A stretch of DNA of 64,000 nt from Ilyonectria destructans (GCA_020740775.1 JAHEWK010000031.1:248001-312000), one strand, 5' to 3'; positions 29,938-42,443 are shown, counted from the stretch's first letter. A program made the numbers and translations. Notes: generated from the letters alone by a model not told the origin.

Positions 29938-32900
29938 GACGGGCTAATTGAAGCGCAAAAGCTGAAACACTAAAGTTGAGGATGGCAAGTCCATACCAGT
30001 AGAAGTCCCATAAGGACAGGAAGACTCAAGGAGGTTGAATTTCCTGTAGAGCTTGTATGTCGTATGGTGGAAGAGAAAACGCCGATCCTGCTGACTGGCA
30101 TCCAACAGGGGCTCACACCTCGGCACAGCCTGTGAACAATTTTGCTCCACAACTCAAAAGTCTCTGCCCCCTATCAGTGCTCCCCACAGTCCACAGGGAG
30201 CGTCACAGGGGGCGTCCAGAGTCTCTCCTCCAGGGAGGTGAAAAGTTTTAGCAAAGGGCATTGCATTGTGAATGCTTCTTCGCTGAGAATGGAGGATATA
30301 GCGCCCATGGTTCTTATGGTTTGAGCGCGAGTGCGAACCAAAGAAAGCAGCCGCTATGTTTGATTTTGTTTCACCTCCCATCTATCGCACCGCGTTGGTG
30401 CAGTTCTATCACTACGTGCCGATGGCTGCTTGACGCTTCTCAGTTGTCCAGCGGCCGTGTCCACTGCCCACCAGCGCCATTGAGTCATGGGGTTGGTGCA
30501 CTTGGGCCTCAGCTTTCAGCTCCAGGTCGCTTCACAAATGAGTCTAGTTTGATCTTCATGTTTGGGAATAGATGGCTTTACTCTCTCGGAACCAAGTGGC
30601 AGTTGGAATGTCATGGGCACGCCCAGGGGTCGATGCTGGCCTCGGATGGTTGGCCGGACGAGTCGGCCAGCGCCTGCCAGTGCCAAGAAGCGATATCCTA
30701 CAAGACGACGGATGGATATACTGATGTGGCTCATGCACGATGTGGTTAGGGTGGGCCAAGTGTCACTCCTGGTTGATGCATCTATTCAGCCGTCTGCCAA
30801 GTCACTGCCGTGTTTGTTGATCAGTTGCAGGAGGGTGTGGTGTTGGAGGATCCCTAGCCGTGCTTCCTTCTTTTGCTCAAAAGCAAGTGACAGAGACTGG
30901 CATTGCAGCCTGGCGATGACGGTGAGGTACGACGAGGTGGTTGAAGTCAGCCCTGGTGGATGAGAGATGCTCAGACCCCAGGGCCCCAGGGCGACACCAC
31001 ACTGCAACGCACCGAAACATGGTAGAGGGTTCTTGGACGAGAAGAGACAACAAGGCTTTCAGGCCACATTTACTACATTGCATTGTGCGTTGCACTTTGG
31101 TCAAGCCCGAGGTGAGGTGGCCAAGAGAGGATGATCCCCGGGCCATACAGCCTTGCTCTGCGACGCAAACGGGCGTTGAAGGAGAAGCTTGCCAGCCTGG
31201 GAGGGGGGCGCCTCCAGATTGCAACAAAGGCTAACTCTTAGTCTCTCACACCTCAGGCCTGCCCAGGCCACTGAGTGACTGGGCTGTACTGCCTATCACC
31301 GACGGCGACATGACAACGCTGAGTGCCGGCAGCAGGAGGGTTGTCGGTTCAGATCTTAATATCGGTCTCTTCCCTGCAACCGTGGTCAGGGCAACGAGGC
31401 GGTGGATGCATGTGCTCCCAAGACTTCTGGGCTCTGGAGACTGGCTTCTCGCATTCGAAACTGGCTGGTGCAAAAGGAAGCACGAGAGTCGAAACACGGA
31501 TCTGGGCAATGCCCGCATGAGTCTGGGGTTCGGGAGCAAAAGAAAAAGGCTCGATGACGCAACTCGGGAGACTCGGTGACAGATTGGAAGAGTGGAAGAT
31601 AAGCGGCTCTATTCTCAGGGGGCCCACGGCACGCACCGAAGTCAATGTTTGGACAGTTGGACATGGAAACAACCAACTCCCAGTCCCAGCGTGTACTCGG
31701 TTGACAGTTTGGCACTCAGACACCCCAAAGCCCAATGCCCCTAACTCGCCGCAAGCATCACGGCTCGCGTTATCTGTCATTTTCTTAGTGACGCCCCCTT
31801 CGTCTCCAGTGGCGTCCTCTCTCATCTCGTTCTTTTCGACTTGCCTCTGAACGTACCACGGCCATGGCGGAGGCTCCATCAATCACAAGGCTTGGCGCTA
31901 GCAGTCTCTTCGCTGCTCGCTAGCCAATGAGCGTTAGCCTACGCCAAGTGCCCTTCTCCGCTATGAACCATGTCCACTTTTATCATCCAACTCGCCGTGA
32001 CAGGTTGAGGCCCCGGTATTTCCTCTGTTAGGAGGTGTCCTCATCCACAGGACTGCCACAGGCTTCCACAGCACTGCAGCAGTGACAGCACACTCTTGAT
32101 CTCGATACTCTAGCTTGTCACGATGCCCATGGCGCCTCGGCCGAGCCAGAGTCCACCGGGGACGAACCTTCGTCGAGGAAATATTATTAGACCATAGTCT
32201 CGATCTTTCCACGAAACCTATCGTGGTCCGGGTAGGACAAGGTTGAAACGAAATGTAGAGTTCGAGGTTGCTGCTGGGGGTGCATACTAATTTCACATTC
32301 TCAATGCAGTGGATTGCCCTGAGGCGAATGAGAAGAGGTCAGTGATACTACAGGCTTCAAGCAGAGTGAAGCAGCCTTGGGCATCTTCCGGCGAGAAAAT
32401 ACGTCTGGCCATTATCAGTCGTAAAGATAAAGTTCAATAGCACATTAACGAAGGGCTGGTTGAATGTCAGCAAATACGAGGACATAAGCTAACACATTCT
32501 GGGGCTTATCTCAGCTCAGAGCCTGTCTCTGTCGTACGCGTACTTTCACATGTCAGGATATCGAATGGATGCGAGATTCATTGGAGGGATAGGTGATACT
32601 GCAGACTGTGGGCCGGGTGAAAAAGGTCGGAGCCAATGCCGGTGAGAAAATAGGTCCAACCATTTTCAGCCGCACAGTCAAGAATTCGGAGCTCCCTAGT
32701 GTATGACCGTTGGACAAGCTGTGTGCATTCCTGATTCTATATCCTTTTGGTCCGGGGCTGGCTGAATGTAAGCACCCAGATTGACACAAATCTAAAGTTC
32801 ACAGGAGGCCTACTCAGCAAAAGAGTTCCATACGCGTCATCCTTTGAGAAGTCAGCCGCATCAAGCTGACATTGAGGCGTGATAGTTTTGCATGTGATTT

Positions 32901-33580
32901 TCACAGACCAAAATGTAGCCTGAGATATGTTGGTGATTGGTGAGGAACCACTTCGGCAGCCTTATATCTTGCTAGGTAAGCTGCATTAGCCCAATACTCA
33001 AGGCGAACGGCTTTAGATTGGAATTTATGCCCCACTTGCTTCACTTGCATGAGTCTTCCTGACCGTACACCATAAGATAGAAAGGCTGCCCATTCAGATT
33101 CCGAGTGATTCAATCCAACGACAGCGTTTCGTTCCTCAATATTGTCATTGTAGAGAGCAGTTTTTGATCGAGATATGGCCCCTTTGTCTTGTCCCTCATC
33201 CCTCGCCCTTTCCCTCGTTTGCGACGGGACGCAGCCTCATACGCATTCTCCAAAATTGGCTCCGCTCTCTTTTACACACTTCAGGAGCCTCGACGACAGT
33301 GGCCCCCCGATTATCTTTTCAACGAATCGCGCACATTCGTCGTTATCCCAAGGTCGCAAAACTGCGGTGACCGTAACTACACAATATTCTTCAGCCCTGC
33401 TACATGAGAAACACTGGGAAAAGTTGCTGTCTCTGGGCGGCCAAGCTTATCCGATATCGATATGTTCCGACGGAGGTAAGCATGCTGTGTCCTCTAGCAA
33501 CTTGCGACTGGAAGCGCATCCGGAAATGACCCTCCAGGAGCATGCTCCAGCGTCAAGCTCTCTTCTTTACTCATATAATG
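29938..33580. other. 3.6-kb region with no supported gene
   Basis: Many overlapping frames of 60-180 codons occur on both strands, with no recognisable domain and no coherent exon series. Two diverged direct copies lie at about 32340-32470 and 32585-32770. Both contain GGCGAGAAAATA/GGTGAGAAAATA, then CCATT(A/T)TCAG and later GGCTG-GTTGAATGT-like sequence, with transitions dominating the differences. It probably represents old repetitive DNA. Confidence 0.45.
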
Positions 33581-33749
33581 TGTCAAATATTAGGGTGAAA
33601 AATTGTGTGTTGTGTCCCCTGCCCCCATGTATGGGGGCAGGCTTTATATACCCTTTCTCTTCTGTATAGAATCAGCTAGAAGCTGATTGCTAAGCCTCGT
33701 GGCAATAGGTGGCAATAGGTGGCAACTTTCGCCTCTGACGTATCTGACA
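33581..33749 (-). repeat. 3' LTR of the copia element
   Basis: 169 bases. Relative to the other LTR it has an extra 11-base copy of GGCAATAGGTG (33711-33732) and a different block at about 33607-33640 with a CCCCCAT/ATGGGGG hairpin. Confidence 0.9.
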
Positions 33750-33773
33750 CACCCCCTCAGATTCAATGACTTC

Positions 33774-36700
33774 TCATTGAGTCTGAAGCCCTTCTTCGTC
33801 CTTCTGGAGCCTCTTCCTAACGTCTTCTAATCCAAGTTGATATAAAAAGCGGTTCCATTTTCCGGCTGGAAGTGCTTTCGTCAGGCCATCTGCGACTATG
33901 TCTGTTGATTTGACGTATTTGACTTGAATTTTCCCTCTTTGAACCTCCTGTCTGAGCCAGTGATTGTGGATATCAACATGCCGCAACTTGGTCCTCAAAG
34001 TAGCTATCTCAGCCGTCACGAGGTTGATAGTCTAAGTGTTATCGCAGTCAATCTGGATAGTCAAGTCATCCAGTTGAACTGTCAGCTCCTTGAGCAGTCG
34101 GCTCACAAAGAGAGATTCCTTAGCTGCCTGTGCTAGGGCTAGGAGCTCTGCTTCTGTTGTTGATGTTGTGACCGTGTCTTGTTTGCTGGCTCTCCATCCG
34201 ATCAGTCCGTTGAACAGCTTGATGGTATATGCCTGCGAGCTCTTCCGATCAGTTGTGTTGTCGGCAAAAGAGGCATCGCTAGCAATGCTGAGACCGCCGG
34301 GCCCTCCGAAGGATAGGGCTAGGTTCTTTGTGTGTGTGAGGTAGTGGATGACGCGGTCAGCCGCTTCTTGGTGTATTAGACTTGGATTGGTGAGGAATCT
34401 GGCCAATCTGGAGATGGCAAAGGCTATGTCGGGTCGGGTGTTGACTGCGATATAGAGGATTGATCCGATCTTGCGTTGGTATCGTTGAATTTCTGTTGGG
34501 GTTGCTAGCCCTGTTGCAGGCTGTAGCTCTAACTGAGTCATTGGTACTGTAGCTGTTCCTTTATTAGCTAGGTTTGCAATTTTCTCAATATAGGCTGCTT
34601 GGGATAGCCAGATCTTCCTCGTAGGTCGGTCCCGTATGACTTCCATTCCAAGGAACCATTGTACGGGGTTGCCGCCTGTTAGTTTGTATCTCAATTGGAG
34701 TTGTCTGATCAGGTCCTTAGCTTTGCTTTCTTGTGTTTTCCTGTAGGCCAGAATGACATCATCGACATATACGAAGAAGAGGATTCCTTCTTTTCTGAAG
34801 CAGCAAGGCTCGTGTGGAACTGGCTTGTAGCCCAGCTCTAAGAGGGTCCTAGAAAGCTCCTTCTGCCACAGTAAGGGGGAGACTCTCAGTCCGTATAGAG
34901 CTTTGTTGAGCTTTAGGATAGTTCCTGCCTTCTTATAGCCTGGAGGCATCTGCATGAAGATGTCTTGATCAATTGGGGCATGTACGAATGCGTTGACCAC
35001 ATCGTATTGGATAATTTCTAGATCAAATTTTGCTGCAATAGCTATCAAGGTCCGGAAGGACCTTCCGGCTAGGGTTGCTGCGTATGTGTCTTGAAGCTGC
35101 CCTTTTGCTTGTTGGTCTCCTCGAACCACTAGTCGGGCCTTGCATTTCTGAAAGTAACCGTGTTTGTCTGTTTTATAGACGTACACCCACATACAGCCTA
35201 GGACCTGTTGATCAGATGCTCGAGGGTCCTTGGCTCGGATCTCAGTCCATGACCTCATTTCCTTGTGACTTTGAAGATGAATTTCTTCAGCCTTCTGGAA
35301 GAGATTTCCTAATGGATGTTCTATGAGATCTTGATGCTTTATTGGTGCCGGAGGTAGTGCATTTCTATGCACCTTTACCCCTTGACGGATCTTCCGTTCT
35401 GTTGAGATTTGCAGAGGAGATTTGGTTCCAGCTAGAAAAGCTGCCTGCCACGTGATCGTTTTATTCCCTTGTTCTAACACATTTTGAGGTAATTGTGCGA
35501 GTAGGGCAGATGGCGGTGTATCTGGGGGCGTGAGGAAGTCTTCATATTCTGCCCTTTTTGCCTGCGAGATTTCATCAATCGCTACTATAAGACGATCTCC
35601 TGTGAGTTCATTTGAGTCTTCCTCTTCAGGAAAATCCACCTCAATGCAGTCTTCAGTCTCTGACTGATCAATCGGTTCGTCTTGTTGAAGGGATGCAATT
35701 CGTGCGATTTCTTCTAGGTCTGCCTCTAAGAGGTCGTCCTTGAAGTTTTTCCAGTCTCCGTTGCAGCCCTTGTCTTCATTAAAAATGACGTCTCGGGTGC
35801 TCACTATTCGATTGATCGTAGGGACCCAGATCCTGTAGATGTTTGAGGATCTATATCCGACCAGGAAACCGATCCATCCTTTCGGCTTGAGCCGCATCTT
35901 GCGGTTAAACTTTTGTTGTGCCTCGGGGGTCATGGCATAGGCCTTGCAGCCAAATGCTCTTAGATGTGTTTGGTCAGGCTGTTTCGCTGGTTGTGGAATT
36001 CCTCTAGCTCTGGCTATCGCAGTATGCAATTGATCGTATGGTGTTTTCCAGCCTGATTTATAGTTTGGCGTTCGGTTGTATAGATAAACTGCCGCTCTGC
36101 CGATTTCTGGCCATAGCTGATGAGGGAACCTGGCGCCTGTTCGCATAGCTCTTTCCTTATCCTTTATCACACCCCCTGAGCGTTCGGCACCGCCGTTTTG
36201 TGCTTGGCTATATGGTGCTGAGGGCTCGATAATGACGGCTCTGTTCCGTATGAAGTTTCCGACTTGTGGTTTGACCTCTGTGATCTCATTGTCGCATTCG
36301 ATGACTTTGACCTTAATGTTATGTTGAACTTCCCTAGGTGTTTGAAGAAGGATTTGAAGACTGTGATAATAGCCTCTGTTGTCCGAGATGTGAGGTAATA
36401 ATCCCAAATGTAACCCGTTGATCGGCAGGTAAGCAACATCTGCGAGGTATAGCCACCTATCCCTTCTTCATAGTCATGGAAATCGACAGCGATGCGTTCG
36501 CCGGCTCTCTGGCCAGACTGCCTTGGAGCCCGTCTGACTTGTCTCTTGATCTTTGATAGGCCACAGGCGTCACATTCGACTGTTGTTGGTCCTCGAATTC
36601 GCACCCCCTGAGATGCTGAGACGAGGTGTTCAAGAGCTTGCGGTCCCGGATGCCCTAGGCGGTTGTGCCAGCGGATGGCTTCTCCCGCTAAAGGAGCCCT

Positions 36701-37177
36701 CTTAGTGTGAGAGGTGAACTTGTGGGCTGCCCAAACCGCCGGGGTCATTTCTGCCGGTTGGTATTCAATGACGTATTGACCGTATAGGTCCTTGATCGGG
36801 CAGGCGATTGTCTGATCGGAATGACGAAGGGTCGTTGGATCACGTCTGTTATCCCAATAGAGTCCTTTCTTCCGTAGCTGACGTAAGGAGACTAGAGTTG
36901 TGAGGAGTCGGGGACAGTAGGCTACATCTTCAAGCAACAGGGCTCGAGTTCTTGACAGCCTGACTATCATTGTTCCATATCCCAAAATTGGTAACTTTCG
37001 GTCACCTGACCAGATGAAGTCGCCTGGAAGGGCCGGCTGGAGATCAGCTAGTCGATTGGGGTTATTTGTGATTGAGATCGTTGTTCCGGGGTCTAGGATT
37101 TGAGATTTTCGTAAGGGATAGTCGTTGCTTTGGGCGGCAAATGCGGCGTTGACTTTAGCAATAAGCCGGCCATATAG
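33774..37177 (-). pseudogene. pol: Copia pol (protease, integrase, RT, RNase H), broken
   Basis: In frame with gag after its stop, the sequence reads to a protease motif ILDPGTTISIT (DPG is usual in fungal copia). The GAG-pre-integrase box follows (RWHNRLGHPGPQALEHL with CDACG), then the integrase start (VDFHDY). At the plus-strand TCCC, 36332-36335, the frame shifts; one G fewer than expected in a G run explains it. The next frame carries the rest of the integrase (IECDNEITE, PYSQAQNGGAERSGG), RT (TYAATLAGRSFRTLI, YVDD) and RNase H start (SDASFADN). It is cut at TAG 34032-34034 where Gln is expected, then continues in frame to EIATLRTKLRHVDIH and DIVADGLTK and a true stop at 33774. Two lesions make it inactive. 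Confidence 0.93.
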
Positions 37178-38392
37178 TTATTGGTCAGAGGTTTCCTCAA
37201 TAGCTGGTTTTGGTAGGTTCTTGGACTTCTTCCGAGTGAGAGCTTTTACTTGTGCCTGGAGGTCTAGGTCTTCTTCAAGGGCTTCTCTTACCTTTGTCTG
37301 AAATTTTTCTCGAGGCCTGAACCCTTTCCAAGCTATGTTTGGAAAAACATAGAAGCATTTCTTAAGAGAATGGGGTAGACCGCACGCCGGGCATTTCTCC
37401 TGATCATTAGGAGACCTCTGACGCTTCGTCTTTTCCCCGCCTTTCTTCGTAGAACGGTACTGGCCTTCAATGATGCGAGCGTCCTCTGGTTCATCATCCT
37501 GGGGGTCCTCCCCAGCAAAGCTCGCAGAGAATGCACCTTGGGAGATTTTTCCCGTGCGACCTGGGCCCCGTAAGACCTCTGCATTTTTGAGCTTATTCCG
37601 GAAGGCGTTCGCTAGATCTCGATAGATAAGGGATTCTTCTTGGATCAGGTTTTGTTGGCTAATTTCATAGGCTGCCGTCCAGGCAGGGAGAAGGTGTGAA
37701 GAGACGTTAAGAAAGTCATATGCCCAGGAGCTGCAAAAGAGGGTCTCAGGGACCGTTTGTTGCTGTCCTTTAGCCAAGGCTTCCTCCCACTCTTCTAACC
37801 ATTTGAGTGCTTGAGTTGCGGTCTTTGGAGGTGTTTTCATGAGGGTCAAGTATGTGTTTCGAGCATCTCGTGTTTCGTCTGCTTCCGACCTCCCGCACCG
37901 GGCACGGAGATTGTAGTGCCATTCGTAGATCGACTTGCGCGGCTGACAACAGGTCCGGATGTAACTAGGAGAGACAGTTCGGATAATCCAGTCTTGGAGG
38001 GTTCTTAGAGACTTCCTCTGTCTTTCTGATGACTTTTCTTGAAGCTGATAGAAAGAGAGGTCCTGTTGGAAGCTCTTCTGACCTTGTTCAGTTAGGTCAG
38101 ACAGAGACCATGTTCCATTGGTTGTCTCCTGTATATCATCTGAATTAGTCCCTTCAGTCTCAGGTGTTTCTGATCGAATGGTCCGTTGTGCTGCTGTTGT
38201 CTTGGTGTATTTGCGTCTTCTGATATCTGGGAAGGCCGGTTCCTCTTCAAGGAAAATCTTCCTTTTGAGGTACTGTTGCAGACCTAGAAGGTCAGCCTGA
38301 AGAAGGAATTCGTGCTCCCAGTCCGGGAAGTCCCCAGGTTTTATAAGAGTGGCCGTAAGACCTTCTTTCTGGGATTTTCTATGCAGCATCAT
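37178..38392 (-). CDS. gag: Gag region of the copia element
   Basis: 404 residues from the ATG at 38392 (the frame is open upstream to the LTR without ATG). It has a copia gag-like middle (KRKIFLEEEPAFPD..., KTATQALKWLEEWEEAL) and a short zinc knuckle CPACGLPHSLKKC near residue 340. It ends at TAA 37178-37180 within the context GAC CAA TAA CTA TAT. The pol frame continues in the same phase directly after this stop, so gag and pol are separated by one codon only. Confidence 0.85.
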   Translation of the reverse strand: MMLHRKSQKEGLTATLIKPGDFPDWEHEFLLQADLLGLQQYLKRKIFLEEEPAFPDIRRRKYTKTTAAQRTIRSETPETEGTNSDDIQETTNGTWSLSDLTEQGQKSFQQDLSFYQLQEKSSERQRKSLRTLQDWIIRTVSPSYIRTCCQPRKSIYEWHYNLRARCGRSEADETRDARNTYLTLMKTPPKTATQALKWLEEWEEALAKGQQQTVPETLFCSSWAYDFLNVSSHLLPAWTAAYEISQQNLIQEESLIYRDLANAFRNKLKNAEVLRGPGRTGKISQGAFSASFAGEDPQDDEPEDARIIEGQYRSTKKGGEKTKRQRSPNDQEKCPACGLPHSLKKCFYVFPNIAWKGFRPREKFQTKVREALEEDLDLQAQVKALTRKKSKNLPKPAIEETSDQ

Positions 38393-38452
38393 AGATAAGA
38401 TAGAGAGATTCTCAAAGATATTAAAATGGGTTGAGGCAGTGAGACTCTTAAT

Positions 38453-38616
38453 TGTCAAATATTAGGGTGAAAAATTGTGTCTTCTGTCCTCTTCTATGTC
38501 TTGAGGTTTTAGGGCAAGCTTTATATACCCTTTCTCTTCTGTATAGAATCATCTAGAAGCTGATTGCTAAGCCTCGTGGCAATAGGTGGCAACTTTCGCC
38601 TCTGACGTATCTGACA
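38453..38616 (-). repeat. 5' LTR of the copia element
   Basis: 164 bases. Nearly identical to the 3' LTR except for a block of about 35-40 bases (about 38480-38515) and a single GGCAATAGGTG copy. On the minus strand a TATATAAAG box precedes the variable block, so the block falls in the presumed transcript start region. Confidence 0.9.
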
Positions 38617-38619
38617 AGA

Positions 38620-39180
38620 AGAAGTTATTTTTCTTCTTAATAATCTACTAGCTGTTAATCCGTTTTAATTCTTTAATAGGATGTATAATACTACTCTATT
38701 ATACTAGGAGTAATAATACTTACAGATGTAGGGATAGAGATTCTAGACCTAAGGATAACTCCCCTATTAATTTATCGACCTTCTTTACCTACTAGGCTAT
38801 CTTCTTAACTGTATCAGCAATACTAGTAGTTAATAAAATATCGATACAGAAAAACTTAATATAAGACTTTAGTTCTTCTAAAGCAGCTGAACTAAATACC
38901 TTATTAAAGTCTAGAAGGGCGATATTTCTTCCGCACTAAGCGATATCTACAGTACAGGCTTTTCTAAGACTAGAAATATAGGTTAACATTCAATATATAA
39001 TCAGTGCAGTTTAAAGATAGAAGGTAACTATTCTTATCCTCCAGATAATAAAAGTTCTAGCCTGAATCTCTATATTTAGCTTGTTATATAAAGGCGAAAT
39101 ATAGGTATAGATAGAATAATATAAATTAAAAGCAAAATCTAAATAGAAATTAAGATATAAGATACCAGTGAGTGGTGGGC
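38620..39180. repeat. AT-rich relict, probably RIP-degraded repeat
   Basis: About 560 bases with markedly higher AT than the flanks, TA-rich, with many stops in all frames. On the minus strand a few residues (LDFNKVFSSAALEELKSYI) still read like a protein, but I could not assign a family. The composition matches C-to-T/G-to-A mutated repeats of fungi. Confidence 0.55.
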
Positions 39181-40020
39181 GGGGACAAGAGACACTAGAA
39201 ACAAACAACCCACCCAGAAGGCGGCTTTGGTGATGACTGAAGGGGTGATGTGTCTGCTATAGCAGAAAGGGGTCGGGACCAAAGGCAGGAAAAATAGATC
39301 AAATGAATAGGACCAATGGACACTGTATTCAGTACCATTTGATCAAACGGTTCACATCAAAAGAGACTAAAAGAATGGGCTAGAAAGACTGTAAATTGAG
39401 CTGAAGACTGGTCATGACTGAGGTGTAGCCAGATAGCTATCCTCGTGATGATCTTGAAAGAGGGATGCTTCTTGCTTGTGCTTGTCGTCGTGCTTGTGCT
39501 TGTCCTATCTACTAACATCCAAAGCTTTCTCTTTTATGGTCCCAATGGGTCAGGCCACTAGTCCCTATACAGTGCAGCCTTTCCTGTTGAAGGAGGCTGC
39601 AGCAGTCTTAGCCCTGGTCGCGGCAAGGATCTGATCAAATGACCAACATCCCTAAAGACAGCAAATCCCTGACTCACCAGTTAAAGATATTTTCTCTATA
39701 CTAAGGCTATATTATATATTAATACTAAAGGCTCACAGCTTCTATAGCCCCCACTTATTATCCGAGCCGACTGAAGACAAAGCGGCTTTCCAACAGTCAT
39801 CAAGAGAGAGAAGTATAATATTTTCAGCCTTAGACAAACGAGCATATTCTGCTTATATACGTCGGATAATAGCTATATTGATTACAAATCAACCCTTTTT
39901 CAACGTACACCTCGGAATCGCGCGTGCCGAATGATCCTCCTCCCCTGATCTTCACCACAGCTCTCTCCCTCGATACACCCAACATGTTCCTCATCTTATT
40001 GTCGGTGTAGACAAGACTGT
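39181..40020. other. Intergenic, 3' flank of the MFS gene
   Basis: No coding region supported. CTTGTGCTTGTCGTCGTGCTTG-like short direct repeats lie at 39475-39505; otherwise nothing recognised. Confidence 0.4.
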
Positions 40021-42443
40021 TCAAGCAGACTCGATGTGGTCCCCCTCGTTCTTGATCTTAGGGTCATCATGAGACGGAGACGATGGCCGATGCGCCTGGA
40101 TATATGCCGCTTCGCCCGCCGCGATATTCTCGGGAAGGGGTGGAATACCGTTCGGCGGAAAGAGCTTCTTGGCTCGCCAGGCCGCATGCCGCATCTTGCC
40201 CGAGAACAACGCCTTGCAACTCTCGATAGGCACCGCCTTGGTCTCGGGAACCCAAATGAAGGTGAATACGCTTTATCAACGTCAGCTCCTACCCCGATGC
40301 AGCCACTTTTGATGAAAGGGCCAAAACTTACGCGGTCAAGAAACAGAGCGCTGAAAAGAAAAAGAATGCTCCGTTTGCCCCGACGGGAGAGTCGATCATA
40401 TACGGGAAGGCCAATGTGAGGATGAACTAGTCGCGCATGGTCAGCCCGAGACAAGTACTGTTGCAAGCAAGGGGGATGGCATACACTAAAGAACCACTGC
40501 AGAGAGGCGGCAAACGCACCGGTGATGGGCCTGAGTCGGGCTGGGAAGATCTCTGCGGCGACGATCCATCTAATCGATGTCAGCTTAATCGCTTCGCCAC
40601 GTCAAGAAGTTGACAGGCATACGGTAGACCGTTCCCTCCAAAACTCCAGACTATGTCGTTGTCAGCTGAATGCAACTGGTGGAAACCAGGGAGGAGGATG
40701 CGGGGACATACAGATTCCGTAAAGCATCACCATGGCGGTTGCGCCGGTACCGGCGGCGTGGACAGAGGCAGAAGGAGTGGTGCCTATGGTTGTATCGGCC
40801 ACCGTTGTAAAGATTGCAATGTACAAGAGTGTCAGGGAGCATGCCGAGGCGGAGATCAGCCAGGGGATTCGACGTCCACTGCGATCCACCTGATCGTTGC
40901 GTCAGTCGGGTCGGGAAGGGGCAAAACTGGCGTTTCCGGTCGACTCACGATGAAGGCATAAAAGGCAATAGCTGCGACCGACCGGCAGACTCCATAGATG
41001 CCAGTGTATAGCGCCACGTCGCTGATGAGGAGCGACCTGAAAAGGATCGGAGAATAGTAGCTGGCATATATGATATCAGCAACGCGTCCTCTGGACTCCT
41101 CAACCATGGGAGCATGTCTCACTTGATGCTGATGGAGCCGGACCAGTTCTGGAACATAAACATTCCAACAATTATGGCGCTGAGCGGTGGTCAGTACGCG
41201 CCAAAGATTTTCCGAGCGGGGAACGTACAGCCGGTATCGCATACTCGAAGTCTTCAGTTCGGCCATGGAACCACGCAGTAGAGCCACCCAGCCTGTCCGG
41301 CTGCCAGATAGCCATTCTTCCTCCTCCAGCCTGGCCTCGATCCTGCCAACTTCTTCCAGCATATATTGATGGTCGGCGGGGAGTTGGCGAAGATAGCAGA
41401 GGTTCTTGATGGCTTGTTCCTTTTTACCTTTTCGCCAGAGCAAAGTAGGCGACTCTCGAAGGATAAGCGTTCCCAAGGCCAAAGCACCTCCGGGGATGAG
41501 TTGAATGGCCATGGGAATGCGGAATGTGATGACCGCGTCGACCCCCATGTTTTGTTGGATCCCGTAGTTGATCCAAAACCCTACCAAAGAGCTGGAAGCA
41601 ATGTGAGCCGCGCGTCACCACCGTTACAAGCTGTGAAGTGTACTGACCCGACCTGGTACGCTACCTGTAGAATAAAGGGGGCGGTAAGCACAGCACATGT
41701 TGACAGTAGAGACGTATACATACGTCGAAATATCTGCATCGTCCGTCAGCGCATGGCTCTCTTTGTCGCGTTAGGCGCCAAGAAGCAATGACTCACCCAG
41801 TTAACTGTCCACGGATGGCGGTGGGAGCTACCTCGGCAATGTAGGACGGGATAATACCCGTCAAGGCACCCACGCCAAAGCCAGTCAAGACTCGCCCCGC
41901 ATACATCATTGGCAAGCTCGAGGTCGCAGCTGTCATGAGGATAGCACCGGCCAAGAAGACAGTGCAGTTGACCTGCATTGCCCGGATCCGGCCAAGCGTC
42001 TCGCTGGACGGCCAGGCAAAGAGCGATCCAAAGAAACCTGCAGCGAGGTAGACCGAGGTAAGGTTTGACGTGTTGGATCTCTTGGCAGAGGGGGACATGT
42101 CGGTGAAGCCGAAATGCTGAAGCGTGTCAGCCGGGAAGGTAAAGGAGATTCACCTGCATGCGGTCGATTTACCTCCTGGAAGCTGGCTCGGGCAAGCGTC
42201 GTTCCCCAGAATGAGCCATCGTAACCCTGATGACGAGAGCTTAGCTTGTTGACCCATGATACAAAGATGGCCGTGAACCCACAAACGTAACGGCTCCAAA
42301 CGACGCCACGATGGCAAACGTGTAGATTCGCCAATTATAGACCTCGGCTGCACATGACACAGTCAGCACTGATACGACATGTCTCAAGCAGATTGATAAG
42401 ACTGACGAGGTGTTGGGCGGTCTTCGACTATGCCAAACCCCAT
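40021..42443 (-). CDS. MFS sugar/quinate-type permease, 556 aa
   Basis: Fourteen exons: 42443-42407, 42347-42283, 42226-42173, 42116-41797, 41733-41724, 41664-41648, 41591-41229, 41179-41123, 41060-40949, 40889-40712, 40650-40623, 40569-40485, 40426-40332 and 40270-40021. All introns are 49-63 bases with GT-AG ends, and the phases sum to 557 codons. The product starts MGFGIVEDRPTPPEVYNWRI. It has the sugar-porter signatures: TFGYDGSFWGTTLA in helix 1, GRVLTGFGVGA, PSYIAEVAPTAIRGQLTG, a VAYQVGSLVGFWINYG helix typical of quinate-permease relatives, DRSGRRIPW, WIVAAEIFPARLR and PETKAV. About 12 membrane helices fit. It should import a monosaccharide, quinate or sugar acid by proton symport. It is divergently paired with an SDR gene across 463 bases of duplicated sequence. 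Exons of 10 and 17 bases are unusually small but are required for frame and motif continuity. Confidence 0.93.

Larger units (their letters stand above)
33581..38616 (-). mobile_element. Ty1/copia LTR retrotransposon, inactivated
   Basis: A 5036-base minus-strand element with LTRs TGTCA...TGACA. Order of domains (gag, protease, integrase, reverse transcriptase, RNase H) is copia-type. Three stops or shifts interrupt the coding strand: TAA between gag and pol (37178-37180), a one-base frameshift near 36332-36335, and TAG at 34032-34034. The flanking pentamers (TAATG before 33581, AGAAG after 38616) do not match, and the two LTRs differ by a block substitution. Confidence 0.93.

Noticed and set aside
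31349..31882. 177-codon minus-strand frame
   Set aside because: Overlaps several other frames of similar length on both strands and lacks any motif; likely random in moderately GC-rich DNA.
38620..39180. Possible second LINE or gag fragment in the AT-rich block
   Set aside because: A few residues look protein-like, but no diagnostic motif survives, so only an AT-rich relict is called.
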